Source of the DNA: Cordylochernes scorpioides
Taxonomy: Eukaryota; Arthropoda; Arachnida; Pseudoscorpiones; Chernetidae
DNA: 64,000 bases
Direction of reading: 5' to 3'
Assembly: GCA_030710605.1 (NCBI GenBank)
Contig: CP092875.1
Location: 69,721,823 to 69,785,822 of the forward strand
In this document: in pieces, positions 10,862 to 20,321 of the stretch
How positions within the stretch are numbered: the first letter of the stretch is position 1
How the letters are laid out: every line of letters begins with the position of its first letter
Translations under genes and position numbers: made by a program
Notes under the pieces: generated by a model
Databases searched by the model: none
What the model was told of the DNA's origin: nothing
Seen by the model: only the letters and a program-made list of their open reading frames with translations

Positions 10862-11290
10862 GTTATAAACACAAGGTGATAAGACCAAATCCAAATAAAT
10901 AATGTGTGTGACCTTTCATTAACAACGTTATTACTGAAACGTCGTACACTATTTATTTGTATTTGGTCTTATTACCTTGTGTTTATAATCTATAATTAAC
11001 AACAACAACAAAAACCTTTATTAAGACACTATTGTCTTACAAGGGGATTCCCCTAAAAGGTTATATATGTACATGAGTGAGGAGGAAAAGCAATTTAGAG
11101 GGGAGGGGGAGCAATCAGCCGTTGTCTGTGGAGTTGAGCACTTCTTCCCTCATTTTATCAATCGCCTTGAAAAATATAAAATTTTTATAAACAAATGTTT
11201 TATCCAGCAGGAGAGCAGTAAAGATTTTATATACATGTTGTTCATTGTAGTGAGTTAGCCCCGAATATAATCTATAATCCAAATTGTACC
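10862..11290. mobile_element. Palindromic MITE family A interrupted by a LINE 3' end
   Basis: MITE halves at 10862-11000 and 11266-11290 (tataatctataatccaaat repeated at both sides of the insert) flank a minus-strand LINE fragment (11001-11266) with an (AAC)n tail and the same sequence as 3497-3770. The duplicated tataatctataat is a likely target duplication. Confidence 0.8.
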
Positions 11291-11439
11291 TAACCACTCT
11301 AGTGGTTTTTATGTCCCATCACCAAAACCTGTTTACATATTGCTACTCTTACTATTGTTTATTTGATGTGAACAAGAGAAAGAGAGTTACCCAGAAATTA
11401 TTTGAAAAGGGAAAATAAAATTCCGGTTTTAATTTAGGT

Positions 11440-11700
11440 GTTTGCAAGCTTTTGAGCAAATTTTCTGCTCTTCAATGGGCAAATACTTTTATGTACAATA
11501 TCAAAATGATATTTCTATTATACAATATACATATATTCCTTTTTTTTTTTTAAATATGTTATAATACCTCGATAAAGGTTGGCATTCAGCCAACTGAAAT
11601 AATAATAAAATAAATGATATTTTGATCCAATATATGCCTTTTTAATTGAAGATTTATTTATGGATTGCTCTATTTTCAAAATAAATTGTTTGCTTTATTT
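11440..11700. repeat. Repeat with aaaggttggcattcagccaa hairpin
   Basis: The cctcgataaaggttggcatt / cagccaactgaaat hairpin and flanks recur at 24645-24910 and 60455-60610. Confidence 0.6.
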
Positions 11701-11783
11701 TATTTATTAGTTCCTCAGGACAAGTTAATATATAAGTCAAGATGTCTTGATAAAAGGTTTCTCAAGATGTATCTTGGTTGTAG

Positions 11784-11856
11784 GTCCCTCAGGATTCGAC
11801 GTAAGATGAGTCCAAATAAGGTGATCACCATGATTGGAGACCTGCTCATTGAGAAT
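11784..11856 (+). CDS. ITSN: Intersectin-like RhoGEF, exon 3 (DH domain)
   Basis: Acceptor tag at 11781-11783, donor gtaagt at 11857. The first base completes the split lysine codon, then SLRIRRKMSPNKVITMIGDLLIEN, corresponding to intersectin [21 protein letters not shown]. Length 73 nt, leaving phase 0. Reading through the donor gives no family resemblance, which supports the very short 55-bp intron that follows. Confidence 0.92.
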
Positions 11857-11911
11857 GTAAGTTCTCCTGTGTTCTCACATGACGGAGCAGTAACACTGAC
11901 TGACCTCACAG

Positions 11912-12019
11912 TTCGGCTATCTGACCCCCTACGTGAGGTATTGTAGCTGCCAGCTCAATGCAGCCAACCTCCTGCAGCAGAAGACAGAGAACTTGCCAGA
12001 ATTCAAGCAGCTCAACAAG
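11912..12019 (+). CDS. ITSN: Intersectin-like RhoGEF, exon 4 (DH domain)
   Basis: Acceptor cacag ending 11911, donor at 12020. 36 codons, phase 0 at both ends: FGYLTPYVRYCSCQLNAANL and then LQQKTENLPEFKQLNK. This matches intersectin YIRFCSRQLNGAALIQQKTD. Several conserved DH-core positions (Y-x-x-YCS, QLN, LQQKT) are present. Flanked by two tiny introns (55 and 53 bp), unlike the kilobase introns elsewhere in the gene. Confidence 0.94.
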
Positions 12020-12072
12020 GTAACAACTTCCTTCATTAACCTCACAGTCTACAATGCCTTCTGGTTCCACAG

Positions 12073-12171
12073 AAATGCTGCCAACACCCCCGCACCAAGG
12101 GTATGCCCCTGTCCAGCTTTCTCCTCAAACCTATGCAGAGGATTACCAAGTACCCACTTCTTATTAAAAAG
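12073..12171 (+). CDS. ITSN: Intersectin-like RhoGEF, exon 5 (DH domain, signature helix)
   Basis: Acceptor ccacag ending 12072, donor gtaaaa at 12172, 33 codons in phase 0. Encodes [20 protein letters not shown] and LLIKK. The [13 protein letters not shown] segment is the DH signature helix that contacts the small GTPase, and [13 protein letters not shown] is nearly identical to intersectin. Confidence 0.96.
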
Positions 12172-12179
12172 GTAAAATT

Positions 12180-12412
12180 ATAAATCACAATTTGGATTAT
12201 AGATTATAGCCACAAGAAAATAAGACCTAATCCATATAAATAAGTTGTGTGTGACGTTTCGGTAATAGCATTGTTACCATCATCAGACAAAAGAAGAACA
12301 TGCTGTGATATTTTTCCTCATTTATTCTTTTGTCTTATGATGGTAACAATGCTGTTACTGAAACGTCACGCACTATCAATTTATTTGGATTAGGTCTTAT
12401 TTTCGTGTAGCT
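12180..12412. mobile_element. Palindromic MITE, family B
   Basis: cacaatttggattatagatt to ggtcttattttcgtgtagct, both hairpin arms present. Confidence 0.85.
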
Positions 12413-12439
12413 AAAAAGGTGAAAATTAAAAAGCATGAT

Positions 12440-12616
12440 ACAGTAGAAACTTCCTGTAAAGGACAACACCAAGTTGAAGAGTAAAGTGTCCTTTAGAGAG
12501 AGGTGTCCTCTTACCAAAGAGTCGCTTAAAATTAGTAATTTTGTTGGTGAAAACTATTCTTTGTAGAGAATTGAGGTTTTACTGGAGGTAATGGAGATTC
12601 ATGGAGGTTTTGCTGT
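12440..12616. mobile_element. pogo-type MITE, rearranged right end
   Basis: cagtagaaacttcctgtaaa start; the end is degraded (ggaggttttgctgta). Confidence 0.7.
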
Positions 12617-12929
12617 ATATGGTGACATTGCTTACTTAGTTGTATTTGTGGCCTTGTTTACCTTTTGATTTACTGTTTATAAGGGCAGTGATACTTTCTG
12701 TCAACTTTTTATAAAAAGAATATAAAATTTCATCAATCCTCACCTTTTCATTGTCTCGATGTTTTGGTGATGCACTGCCACCTTCAATTGGAGAAAATGT
12801 GTTCAAGAATTCTAACTTATATTTAGGTACCCAATATTTAAAAATACAAGTGGAGAAGGGTCAAATATTTGTATATTTAGAGTAACTTGGCCAAATACAC
12901 AAAGTGTGTGGGAAATTTCAGTAACAGTC
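12617..12929. other. Intron sequence, no recognised feature
   Basis: Ordinary AT-rich intron sequence; nothing further seen. Confidence 0.5.
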
Positions 12930-13395
12930 TTGATAAGATACAATTTGGATTATAAATTAGAAACACAAGATAAGAAGACCAAATCCAAATAAATAAATAG
13001 TGTGTGATGTTTTTATAACAGCATTGTTACCTTCATTAGATGAAAAGAACTGAATCGGTGACATTTCAGTAACAACGCTTTTACTGAAACGTCACAGATC
13101 CAGATATTTTATCTGATGATGGTAACAACGCTGTTACCGGAAGTCACAGATTCAATACTTTTATCCGATGGTGGTAACAATGCAGCTCCAGAACACATTT
13201 TGGCTTGCATTAGATGCACTAAACAGGACCTTTGGGAGAGGCCGCTGCTTATCATAAAACAGCTCGAGGAGCATGAACTCATGGAATTTGTGTAATATTT
13301 ACACAAGGGGATAAGAAACAACAACACAATGCTTTTAGTGAAAGTTCACACACTATTTATTTATTTCGATTTGGTCTTATTACCTTTAGCAACTG
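12930..13395. mobile_element. Compound palindromic MITE family A with LINE fragment inside
   Basis: Several hairpin arms in succession (12970-13100, 13115-13180) and a plus-strand LINE 3' end at 13186-13322 (EHILACIRCTKQDLWERP-type frame, ends gataagaaacaacaacac), then the MITE right end. Suggests repeated insertion or slippage inside one element. Confidence 0.75.
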
Positions 13396-13494
13396 TGTTG
13401 CTATCAAAACAGTACGCCCAATATATTGACATTTAGTGTCTACTTGCCATATATCTATATCATCACTGTACCAACTGCCCCAATATGGTCCCAG

Positions 13495-13662
13495 ATAGCA
13501 GAGACCACACCATCAGACCACCCAGATTACCCCTACCTCCAGGAAGCTCTGCGGCTGGCAGAAGAGCTCTGCAACCAGGTGAATGAAGGAGTCAGAGAGA
13601 AGGAGAACTCAGACCGCCTCGAGTGGATGCAAAGTCACATCATCTGTGATGGACTGTTGGAG
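13495..13662 (+). CDS. ITSN: Intersectin-like RhoGEF, exon 6 (end of DH domain)
   Basis: Acceptor ccag ending 13494, donor gtatgt at 13663, 56 codons in phase 0. Contains [20 protein letters not shown] followed by [11 protein letters not shown], one of the most diagnostic intersectin stretches (vertebrate form [22 protein letters not shown]). This is the C-terminal DH helix leading into the DH-PH linker. The upstream intron of 1.3 kb holds MITEs and a LINE 3' end. Confidence 0.96.
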
Positions 13663-13800
13663 GTATGTCACACCTGTCTTCCAATAACCTAGTCTATATA
13701 TCCAGTTACCTATTCTACTTTCCTTTCTCTTTATTTTTCATGATCTTAGAATGGTACATAGATAAAGAATACATGGCCTTACAATAGTCCTCTTGCAACA

Positions 13801-14028
13801 TGAATATAAGACCTAATCCAAATAAATTAACAGTGTGTGACATTTCAGTAATAGCTTTGTTACCATCATCAGATAAAAGAATATATATATATTTTTTTTT
13901 TCATTTTTTTATTATTTTGTTTGATTATGGTAACAATGCTGTTACCGAAACGTCACACACTATTAATTTATTTGGATTAGATCTTATTTACTTGTAGCTA
14001 TAATCTATAATCCAAATTGTGCTTTATC
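13801..14028. mobile_element. Palindromic MITE, family B
   Basis: ataagacctaatccaaataa to aatccaaattgtgctttatc; loop is T-rich. Confidence 0.85.
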
Positions 14029-14173
14029 ATAATAGTTCTGGTTGTGATTGGAACTACCTAAATATTGGGAGAGGGGGTCTAACTCATCTCCAGCACACTT
14101 TGCAATTGCACTGCAGTGCATAATTATAAGGTATCTCTTCACTGAACCTGAAAGCTTCTCTCTTTGTGTCCAG

Positions 14174-14245
14174 AGGATCACCTTCAACTCTCTCACCAAC
14201 CTGCTGGGACCTCGCAAGCTGTTGCATTCCGGCTCTCTGATCAAG
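14174..14245 (+). CDS. ITSN: Intersectin-like RhoGEF, exon 7 (start of PH domain)
   Basis: Acceptor gtccag ending 14173, donor gtatct at 14246, 24 codons in phase 0. Encodes RITFNSLTNLLGPRKLLHSG plus SLIK, matching intersectin [21 protein letters not shown], the first beta strand of the PH domain that packs on the DH domain. Confidence 0.95.
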
Positions 14246-14438
14246 GTATCTATCTACCTGATTGTTGGGACACCTCCTTTTTACTAAGTAATATGGGATC
14301 TATAGTAGATATAGCCATGCTTGTTATATTCCTGTTCTATTTTAGAAATGTTTTATGGTATGTGGCATTCAGATATCAAACAGGATTGTCCCGAACAATA
14401 ATTTCTGTGCCCATTTATTGCAAGCTGTGTTGTGCCAG

Positions 14439-14579
14439 GTAAAGAGTGGCAAGGAGCTGGCAGGATTCCTCCTCAATGACTTCCTCTTGCTCACCTTGCC
14501 TCTGCGGGACATTGGCCGTGTTCCCAACATCTTCACCTCAGAAAAGGCTTCGTCAGTACAATACCGGGTGTATAGAAAG
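14439..14579 (+). CDS. ITSN: Intersectin-like RhoGEF, exon 8 (PH domain)
   Basis: Acceptor gccag ending 14438, donor gttggt at 14580, 47 codons in phase 0. Contains KSGKELAGFLLNDFLLLTLP, matching intersectin KSNKELYGFLFNDFLLLTQ, and later SVQYRVYRK (intersectin LQYKMYK). These are the central PH beta strands. Confidence 0.95.
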
Positions 14580-14641
14580 GTTGGTTGACATGACAAGAGT
14601 GCCTGTGTAGCTATAAATTCTTCATGTTCTGTCTTATCCAG

Positions 14642-14754
14642 CCCATTCTCCTCAACTCTATCTCCCTCAAGCTGGATCCTGAAGAGCCCTGCAACTTCAC
14701 TCTCAGTTATTATGAGGGGGACTACGCTCTGAAGGCTGTGTCTGCTACAGAGAA
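14642..14754 (+). CDS. ITSN: Intersectin-like RhoGEF, exon 9 (PH domain)
   Basis: Acceptor atccag ending 14641, donor gtgggt at 14755. Encodes PILLNSISLKLDPEEPCNFT and continues to YALKAVSATEK, matching intersectin PIFLNEVLVKL and YTLRAES. 113 nt, ending two bases into the final lysine codon. The downstream intron (1.37 kb) holds GTT-rich low-complexity sequence, a (GAA)-tailed repeat, a pogo-type MITE and a SINE. Confidence 0.93.
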
Positions 14755-14757
14755 GTG

Positions 14758-15200
14758 GGTTGTTGCCTGGTCTTTTATTGTTGTTACCTCATTGTTATTG
14801 TGATGCCCATTGTAGACTTTTGCTGTTATTGTAATCCATTGTTGTTATTGCCTGAGCTGTAGAATTTTTTGCCATTGTTGCTGCTTGGTATAGGTTCATT
14901 GGTATTGCTGCCTTGGGTGTTCGCTGTTTTTGTGATCCATTGACATTTTCGTCCTATTGTGGAATGATTGTTATTAATTTTAGCTGTATAAATATTGTCA
15001 TTGTTGCTGCCTGGTGTGGTTTCATTGGTATTGCTACCTTGAGTATGTGCTGTTATTGTGGATCCATTGTTCATTGTTGTCCTATTCTGGAATGATTGTT
15101 GGTGTTGCCTGGGTGATAGAGCTGTTGTTTTGTTGTGGCTCCAACTGTAGTGTTATTTGTTATTGCTGCCAACTGTGGAACTATTGTTGTTATAGAGAAT
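14758..15200 (+). repeat. GTT/GTTATTG-rich imperfect repeats in an intron
   Basis: Degenerate units such as cattgttgctgcctggt...ttcattggtattgctacctt repeat about every 125 bp (14868-14943 and 14996-15068). Long open frames here are compositional. Confidence 0.6.
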
Positions 15201-15291
15201 ATATCATTATTGTACATTGGCTTAGAATCAATTCCCAAAATTTAGTTCAAATATTGAAATCTGATATATTTCTCTCTAATTGTTTCCTGCA

Positions 15292-15440
15292 GCCCCAAAC
15301 CACATCAGTGACTGTATTGGTTCATCTATTGATGAACTCTACTCAGCATCCCCTGCAGACACCATCACAAGCTCTACAGGCTCAATACCCGTATATGATT
15401 GTTGAGTGGAGATCAGAAAGAAGAAGATACATTGTTGTTA
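15292..15440 (+). mobile_element. (GAA)-tailed retro-repeat, 3' end
   Basis: cagccccaaaccacatcagt to gagatcagaaagaagaaga; matches 56580-56757. Confidence 0.65.
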
Positions 15441-15502
15441 TTGTGAACTGGTCTGAGCTCTATAATTGTTTAAGGTTATATAGAATCATTGGTACAATCT
15501 CT

Positions 15503-15690
15503 ATAGTAGAACCTCCTTTTAGAGGACAACACCTAATTGCAAAGCCAAAGTGTCCCTTAGGGAGACGCGTCATCTTACCAGAGAGAGTTGCTAAATCGTA
15601 AACATTGAAATTTTGCAAATGAAAAATTTCCTTATAGAGAGGTATCTTCTAGCATGAGTGTGTCCTCTCACGAAGCATGTTCTACTGTAC
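15503..15690. mobile_element. pogo-type MITE (cagtagaacctcc family)
   Basis: tagtagaacctccttttaga to gaagcatgttctactgta. Confidence 0.85.
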
Positions 15691-15763
15691 TTAGTAGAAA
15701 AAAAATATGGTGCCAATTGTAATAATAACATTGTTGCCAACCATTGTTACTCACATTGTTGCT

Positions 15764-16078
15764 GGGGGGGTCGGTGGAAGGCTGGTTAAACCGTTTGGTT
15801 TACGACCACTACGACCCGGGTTCGATCCCCGCATTGGACACTTTTTTTTCTGTTAAAAAAAAAAATGCTCCAATGGCCCCCCGATTCTTGCAAAAGTCCA
15901 ACCCCACCAGCGAGTGCAAGTAACCAAACGGGGCTCTGGCACATTTGTAAGTGCAAAGTCGAACTGCTTTCACATGTGTAGACATGTGGTGCGCTTACAG
16001 TAAAAAGCAGTCGCTAACTACCCACCATGATTATCATGGCCTGTACCACGTGTACTAGGGATAAGCAAAAAAAAAAAC
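15764..16078 (+). mobile_element. tRNA-headed SINE
   Basis: Full-length: gggggggtcggtggaaggct head, box B cccgggttcgatccccgcat, body, tail gggataagcaaaaaaaaaa. Confidence 0.92.
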
Positions 16079-16127
16079 ATTGTTGCTGCCTATGGAGTAT
16101 AAAAATAACCTTGTGTGATGATGGTAG

Positions 16128-16210
16128 AGGGCTGTGGGTAAAGAAACTGACGGAGGCCACCAAGTTGTACATGGAAACTGAGTGCAAGAACATCGGACAC
16201 CAATACTCCT
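16128..16210 (+). CDS. ITSN: Intersectin-like RhoGEF, exon 10 (C-terminal PH helix)
   Basis: Acceptor ggtag ending 16127, chosen because it alone restores the frame: the first A completes lysine, then GLWVKKLTEATKLYMETECK. This corresponds to intersectin [20 protein letters not shown], with the invariant PH tryptophan. Donor gtaagt at 16211. The exon ends one base into a codon. A SINE with a poly-A tail ends only about 50 bp upstream of the acceptor. Confidence 0.9.
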
Positions 16211-16306
16211 GTAAGTTGCCTACAATAACAACCTCTATACAACTAACTGCACTAAATATACATTCTCTGTGTGAACACACAAAATTAATTTATAATAATA
16301 ACTCCT

Positions 16307-16493
16307 GATAAGGCACAATTTGAATTATAGATTATAAACAGAAGGTAATAAGACCAAATCCAAATAAATAAATAGTGTGTGACGTTTCGGTAACAGCGTT
16401 CAGTACTTTTGTCTGAAGATGGTAACAATGCTGTTACCAAAATGTCACACACTATTTATTTATTTGGATTTGGTCTTATTACCTTGTGTTAAT
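16307..16493. mobile_element. Palindromic MITE, family A
   Basis: gataaggcacaatttgaatt to cttattaccttgtgtt; loop nearly absent. Confidence 0.88.
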
Positions 16494-16499
16494 AATAAC

Positions 16500-17354
16500 T
16501 CCTAATTTTCTGAAGAAAATAAGGAACAAATTCTATTACACTGCCAACACATAGTCTGTTGACAAGTATTTTAGACCTTTTTCTTTCCGATTTTGATGTG
16601 CAGAATCCAGAAGCTTAGAGTAGAATGAACATACTTATTTGATTGTGCTGCTCTGTCTGAGGAAAGACGAAAACTAAATGATAAAACGGGGCAACTTTGT
16701 CCTTCATTTCCGGCACTAATTAATGAAATATCAAAGAATAGGTATATCCCTGGTCTCAACCTGACTGCCAACAAATTTTCAGATGGATGAACACACTGAT
16801 GGTTGATCAGGGTCTCTCCCTTGGTTTATATAGATTCTACAAGGCCGCAGTCAATGTCCGTTGGAGAATGATGGATTCGCCGAATGTCGTGGTTTGCTCG
16901 GAAGAGGAAAGCGAAGATTGAATGCGGCTGATTCCACACTAGCCCTCTCAATGATATCTTAACCTTGACATATTCTAAACATTGGTACTTTAATTTAAAT
17001 ATTTAATCATGTACAGTTCCTTTTGCTCTGTATGTTTATTTTTGTATATATGGTTATATTTCTTTTTGTTTGGTTTTTCTTTCTTCTCTCTTTCCTTATT
17101 ACTTCTTGTATTCTAGTTTTTAATTTTGAAATATCTTCCTTTCCTAAATCCCGTAGAGGGGAATCATGTATAGGGCTGGATGCCCCAATAAAAAGGCTTA
17201 TTAAGGCTTAGAATAGGTATATAGCGGTGGCGATATTTGGATTCCACAGGATTATATCCCGGAAAAAGGCCACACAGTGTTCTCCCCATCCCTTGTGAAC
17301 TGGCGAATCCTGTATAGGGCGAGAGGCCCTAAATAAAGGCTTTGTTGTTGTTGA
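16500..17354 (+). mobile_element. Degraded non-LTR retrotransposon 3' region
   Basis: Frame beginning EENKEQILLHCQHIVC resembles the Cys-His tail of LINE ORF2. Two similar 3' ends (aataaaaaggcttattaagg at ~17188 and aataaaggctttgttgttgttg-like at ~17330-17354) suggest two nested copies. Confidence 0.5.
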
Positions 17355-17670
17355 GTAGAATGAACATGACAACTGACCACATTTGCCTCCACTTTTATAA
17401 ACCTGTGATACAAGATTAAATATTACGGAGTATAACCCCATAGATCTGAAAGCCACCAAGAACACATCTTCAAATATACTCTCTGTAAGCAATATCCAAT
17501 ACAATAGTTTTAATTTTAAAACGGTAGTTTTGTTTATCATTATCACAGGAGTGCGAATTTCAATAAATAACAACAAAAATCATGAGATGCCGCAACTCTA
17601 AAATGTTTGAGTTAGCTGAAGAAGGGCCTGCTTGAAAGCTTCCTATATTCAAATAAATAAAAAGTGTTTT

Positions 17671-17767
17671 ACGATAAGGCACAATATGGATTATAGATTA
17701 TAAACACAAGGTAATAAGACCAAATTCAAATATATGAATTGGATTTGGTCTTATTACCTTGTGTTTA
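17671..17767. mobile_element. Palindromic MITE, family A, internally deleted
   Basis: gataaggcacaatatggatt to ttggtcttattaccttgtgt; hairpin core lost. Confidence 0.8.
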
Positions 17768-17896
17768 AAAAGAGTTACAGCATCTTGTGATTTTTTTTGT
17801 AATTTATAGTTCTGTATTTGTAAACTGTGTGACAATGTCTGTTGCCAATCTTACAATCTCTGTAGAATCCCAAACACCAGACTACTGTGGTTGCAG

Positions 17897-17977
17897 TGAG
17901 AGCCAACCAGGCTCCAGGCATGGGGCGGCTGCTGGTGGTGGTATGTGAGGGTGTCAATCTGCAGCCCTCAGTGACAG
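17897..17977 (+). CDS. ITSN: Intersectin-like RhoGEF, exon 11 (PH-C2 linker and start of C2)
   Basis: Encodes LRANQAPGMGRLLVVVCEGV and NLQPS, matching intersectin [20 protein letters not shown], the first C2 beta strand. An upstream AG (tgtag, ending 17865) would keep the exon open but gives an immediate stop across the junction with exon 10. The acceptor gcag ending 17896 gives the right phase (T|TG, leucine) and the best match. Donor at 17978. Confidence 0.85.
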
Positions 17978-18042
17978 GTGGGTGGTCCCCCAACAATACA
18001 GTCACTACAATATCTATCATGTAATACAAGAAAATAAGACTG

Positions 18043-18352
18043 GGGGTCGGTGGAAGGCTGGTCAAACCGTTTGGTTTTCGACCACTACGACCTGGGTTTG
18101 ATTCCCGCATTGGACACTTTTTTCTGTTTAAAAAAAAAATGCTCCAATGGCCCCCGATTCTTGCAATAGTCCAACCCCACCAGTGAGTGTAAATAACCAA
18201 ACGGGGCTCTGGCATATTTGTAAGTGCAAAGTCGAACTGCTTTTCTCATGTGTAGAAATGTGGTGCGCTTACAGTAAAAGCAGTCGCTAACTACCCACCA
18301 TGATTATCATGGCCTATACCATGTGTACTAAGGATAAGCAAAAAAAAAAAAC
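18043..18352 (+). mobile_element. tRNA-headed SINE
   Basis: gggggtcggtggaaggctgg to ggataagcaaaaaaaaaa, about 65 bp after the donor of exon 11. Confidence 0.9.
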
Positions 18353-18415
18353 CAATGGAACCTCATTTTAACTACATCACTTTGTACCAATAGTTCATGT
18401 TGTATTTTGTTGCTT

Positions 18416-19390
18416 TTAGTGTCCATCAAGTCAACTTTTAGTGACTATATGGACAAATATTCTCTAATATAATCTGTTGGTGATCATCTCTTGTAGCTCA
18501 TCTAGTGACCTTCTGGTTCCTTGACCCCTTCCAGCTAACTCATTGGAAGTCTGCCTCTACTTCTTTTTCTTTCAAATTTAACCAATATCTTTTGAAACAT
18601 AAGGTAATGATAAAAAATCCAAATTAATATATAGTGAGTGATATTTTGGTAACAGTATTGTTACTGAAATGTCACTCACTATCTTTTAATTTGGATTGAG
18701 TCGTATTACCTTTTGTTTTGTATCTAAATTGTACCTTATCATCTTTTCTAATCCATTTCTCTCATTATATGTCTGAAGTAGGTTAGTCTTTACATATTTA
18801 GGATTCTAGGGGTCTAACAGAATTAATTTCATTTAAGATTGAAACATTTGTCCTTTTATCTGTCCATGGCACTCTGAGTGGCTTTCTCCATGCCCACATT
18901 TCAAAAGCTTCAATTATCTTTCTTTCTCTTTTCTGAGAATCCAGTTCACACATCTATATGTGACCACAGAAAATACCAATATCTCTACATTCCTAAACAG
19001 AAGGTAATAAGACTAAATCCAAATAAATAAATGGTGTGTGACGTTTCGGTAACAGCGTTGTTACCATCTTTAGACAAAAGTGCTGAATGAAGATGGTAAC
19101 AACACTGTTATCGAAATGTCACACACTATTTATTTATTTGGATTTAGTCTTATTACCTTGTGTTTATAATCTATAATCCAAATTGTGCCTTATCATATCT
19201 ACAATTCTCTTCTTTGTGTTTAGAGAACTGTCTTTATCTTTCCTAATCTTGTCCAATTTCATCATGCATCTCTTCCTAGATCTATTCTTCTTCTTACTTC
19301 CTCTATCCAACCTCCCATCTTATCAATCCTGGATCCTAAGAATATGAAGTGGTCAACTATATACATTTTTTTCTTGATTAATTTCAATGT
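18416..19390 (+). repeat. RTE/BovB-like 3' region carrying two MITEs
   Basis: caagtcaacttttagtgact, ctcatctagtgaccttctgg and cactctgagtggctttctcc match 1467-1800. Palindromic MITEs sit inside at 18598-18742 and 18994-19194. Confidence 0.45.
18994..19194. mobile_element. Palindromic MITE, family A
   Basis: gaaggtaataagactaaatc to aaattgtgccttatc with both hairpin arms. Confidence 0.85.
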
Positions 19391-19461
19391 TTTTATAACC
19401 AGGTTGCTGTTTTAAAAGAGGCTGTTATAACAATGAGGTGCCACTGTATAATCTAAAGAAC

Positions 19462-19603
19462 AGGATTTTGGTTAGCATTAGATTCACTAAACAGGACCTT
19501 TGGGAGAGGCCGCTGCTTATCATAAAACAGCTTGAGGAGCATGGACTCTTGGAATTCGTGCAATCTTTACACATGGGGATAAGAAACAACAACAACAAAG
19601 AAT
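19462..19603 (+). mobile_element. LINE 3' end (AAC tail)
   Basis: ttagcattagattcactaaa to gataagaaacaacaacaaca; counterpart in the right arm at 63790-63925. Confidence 0.75.
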
Positions 19604-19607
19604 GTTG

Positions 19608-19763
19608 ATAAGGCACAATTTGGATTATAGATTATAAACACAAGGTAATAAGACCAAATCCAGACAAATAAACAGTGTGTGATGTTTCGATAACAGCGTT
19701 GTTACCGAAATGTCACACACTGTTTATTTGTTTGGATTTGGTCTTATTACCTTGTGTTTATAA
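19608..19763. mobile_element. Palindromic MITE, family A, left arm only
   Basis: gataaggcacaatttggatt to ttaccttgtgtttataac. The right arm goes straight from the LINE tail to aaaggtgttccccagagcta (around 63770-63790). Confidence 0.85.
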
Positions 19764-19855
19764 CAAAGAAAGGTGTTCCCCAGAGCTAGGAAAGAAATGA
19801 GTACAGAGCCCTCTCCTGCCCACCTCTGTACTGACCAGCTGTGGTGGTGCTGCAG

Positions 19856-20017
19856 GAAGGAACCCCTATTGTGAGCTGCGGCTGGGCTGCCAAGAGAACC
19901 GTACCCAGGTGGCGCCCTCTGCTCGCTGGAACGCCCACATGCAGTTCATTGTGAGAGACATCAAGTCTGAGGTGCTCACAGTGTCTGTCTTTGACAAGGA
20001 TCTCTTCTCCCCCAATG
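19856..20017 (+). CDS. ITSN: Intersectin-like RhoGEF, exon 12 (C2 domain)
   Basis: Acceptor ctgcag ending 19855, donor gtagga at 20018. Encodes RNPYCELRLGCQENRTQVAP, then RWNAHMQFIVRD and VLTVSVFDKDLFSPN, matching intersectin SNPYCEV, WNSNCQFFIRDLE and ITVFERDQFSPD. Ends with a single G of a glycine codon. The Asp-x-Asp of the third C2 loop is kept (FDKD). The position usually occupied by Asp just before the (F/Y)LG motif is Gly here, so calcium binding may be reduced; vertebrate intersectin C2 is also atypical. The coding bases are identical in the inverted copy at 63536-63697. Confidence 0.94.
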
Positions 20018-20261
20018 GTAGGAACTCTCTATGTACAGGGTTATTATTATCTTTTTTTCACTAAACACACCTAGTGTAATAGAAAACTACATGTGTAAAG
20101 GAAGGAAAGAAAGATAGGAGAGGGAGAAAGCTACAGGAAGTCCAAGAAGAAGAAGAGGGTTCATGGATAATTGGAGAATATTTAACCATGTGGAAGATTT
20201 GTACTGTAGTCTCTGGTGTCTTGTGTGAGGTGGGATGATGGCTTTGTCTGGTCACTGGGAG

Positions 20262-20321
20262 GTTTGTTGACTGTGTGTCCATGCTACTTGGGCAGGAGGA
20301 GATTCCTCTATCTGAACTCTA
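20262..20321 (+). pseudogene. Exon-13 5'-end fragment at the distal edge of the minisatellite
   Basis: Reads ttgactgtgtgtccatgcta then cttgggcaggagg and attcctctatctgaac: a copy of the last intron's end and exon 13's start, with the acceptor AG changed to ATG and one exon base lost. The right arm has the same fragment at 63235-63297 with an intact CAG and no base loss. Its position suggests that duplication of the exon's 5' end came first and the satellite grew between the two copies. Confidence 0.85.

Noticed and set aside
15014-15601. 195-residue open frame as a gene
   Set aside because: It spans GTT-rich low-complexity sequence, a retro-repeat and a pogo-type MITE within an intersectin intron.
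17208-17576. 122-residue minus-strand open frame
   Set aside because: It covers a LINE 3' UTR and AT-rich intron; no family resemblance.
17775-18215. 146-residue minus-strand open frame
   Set aside because: It is antisense to exon 11 and a SINE; composed of repeat sequence.
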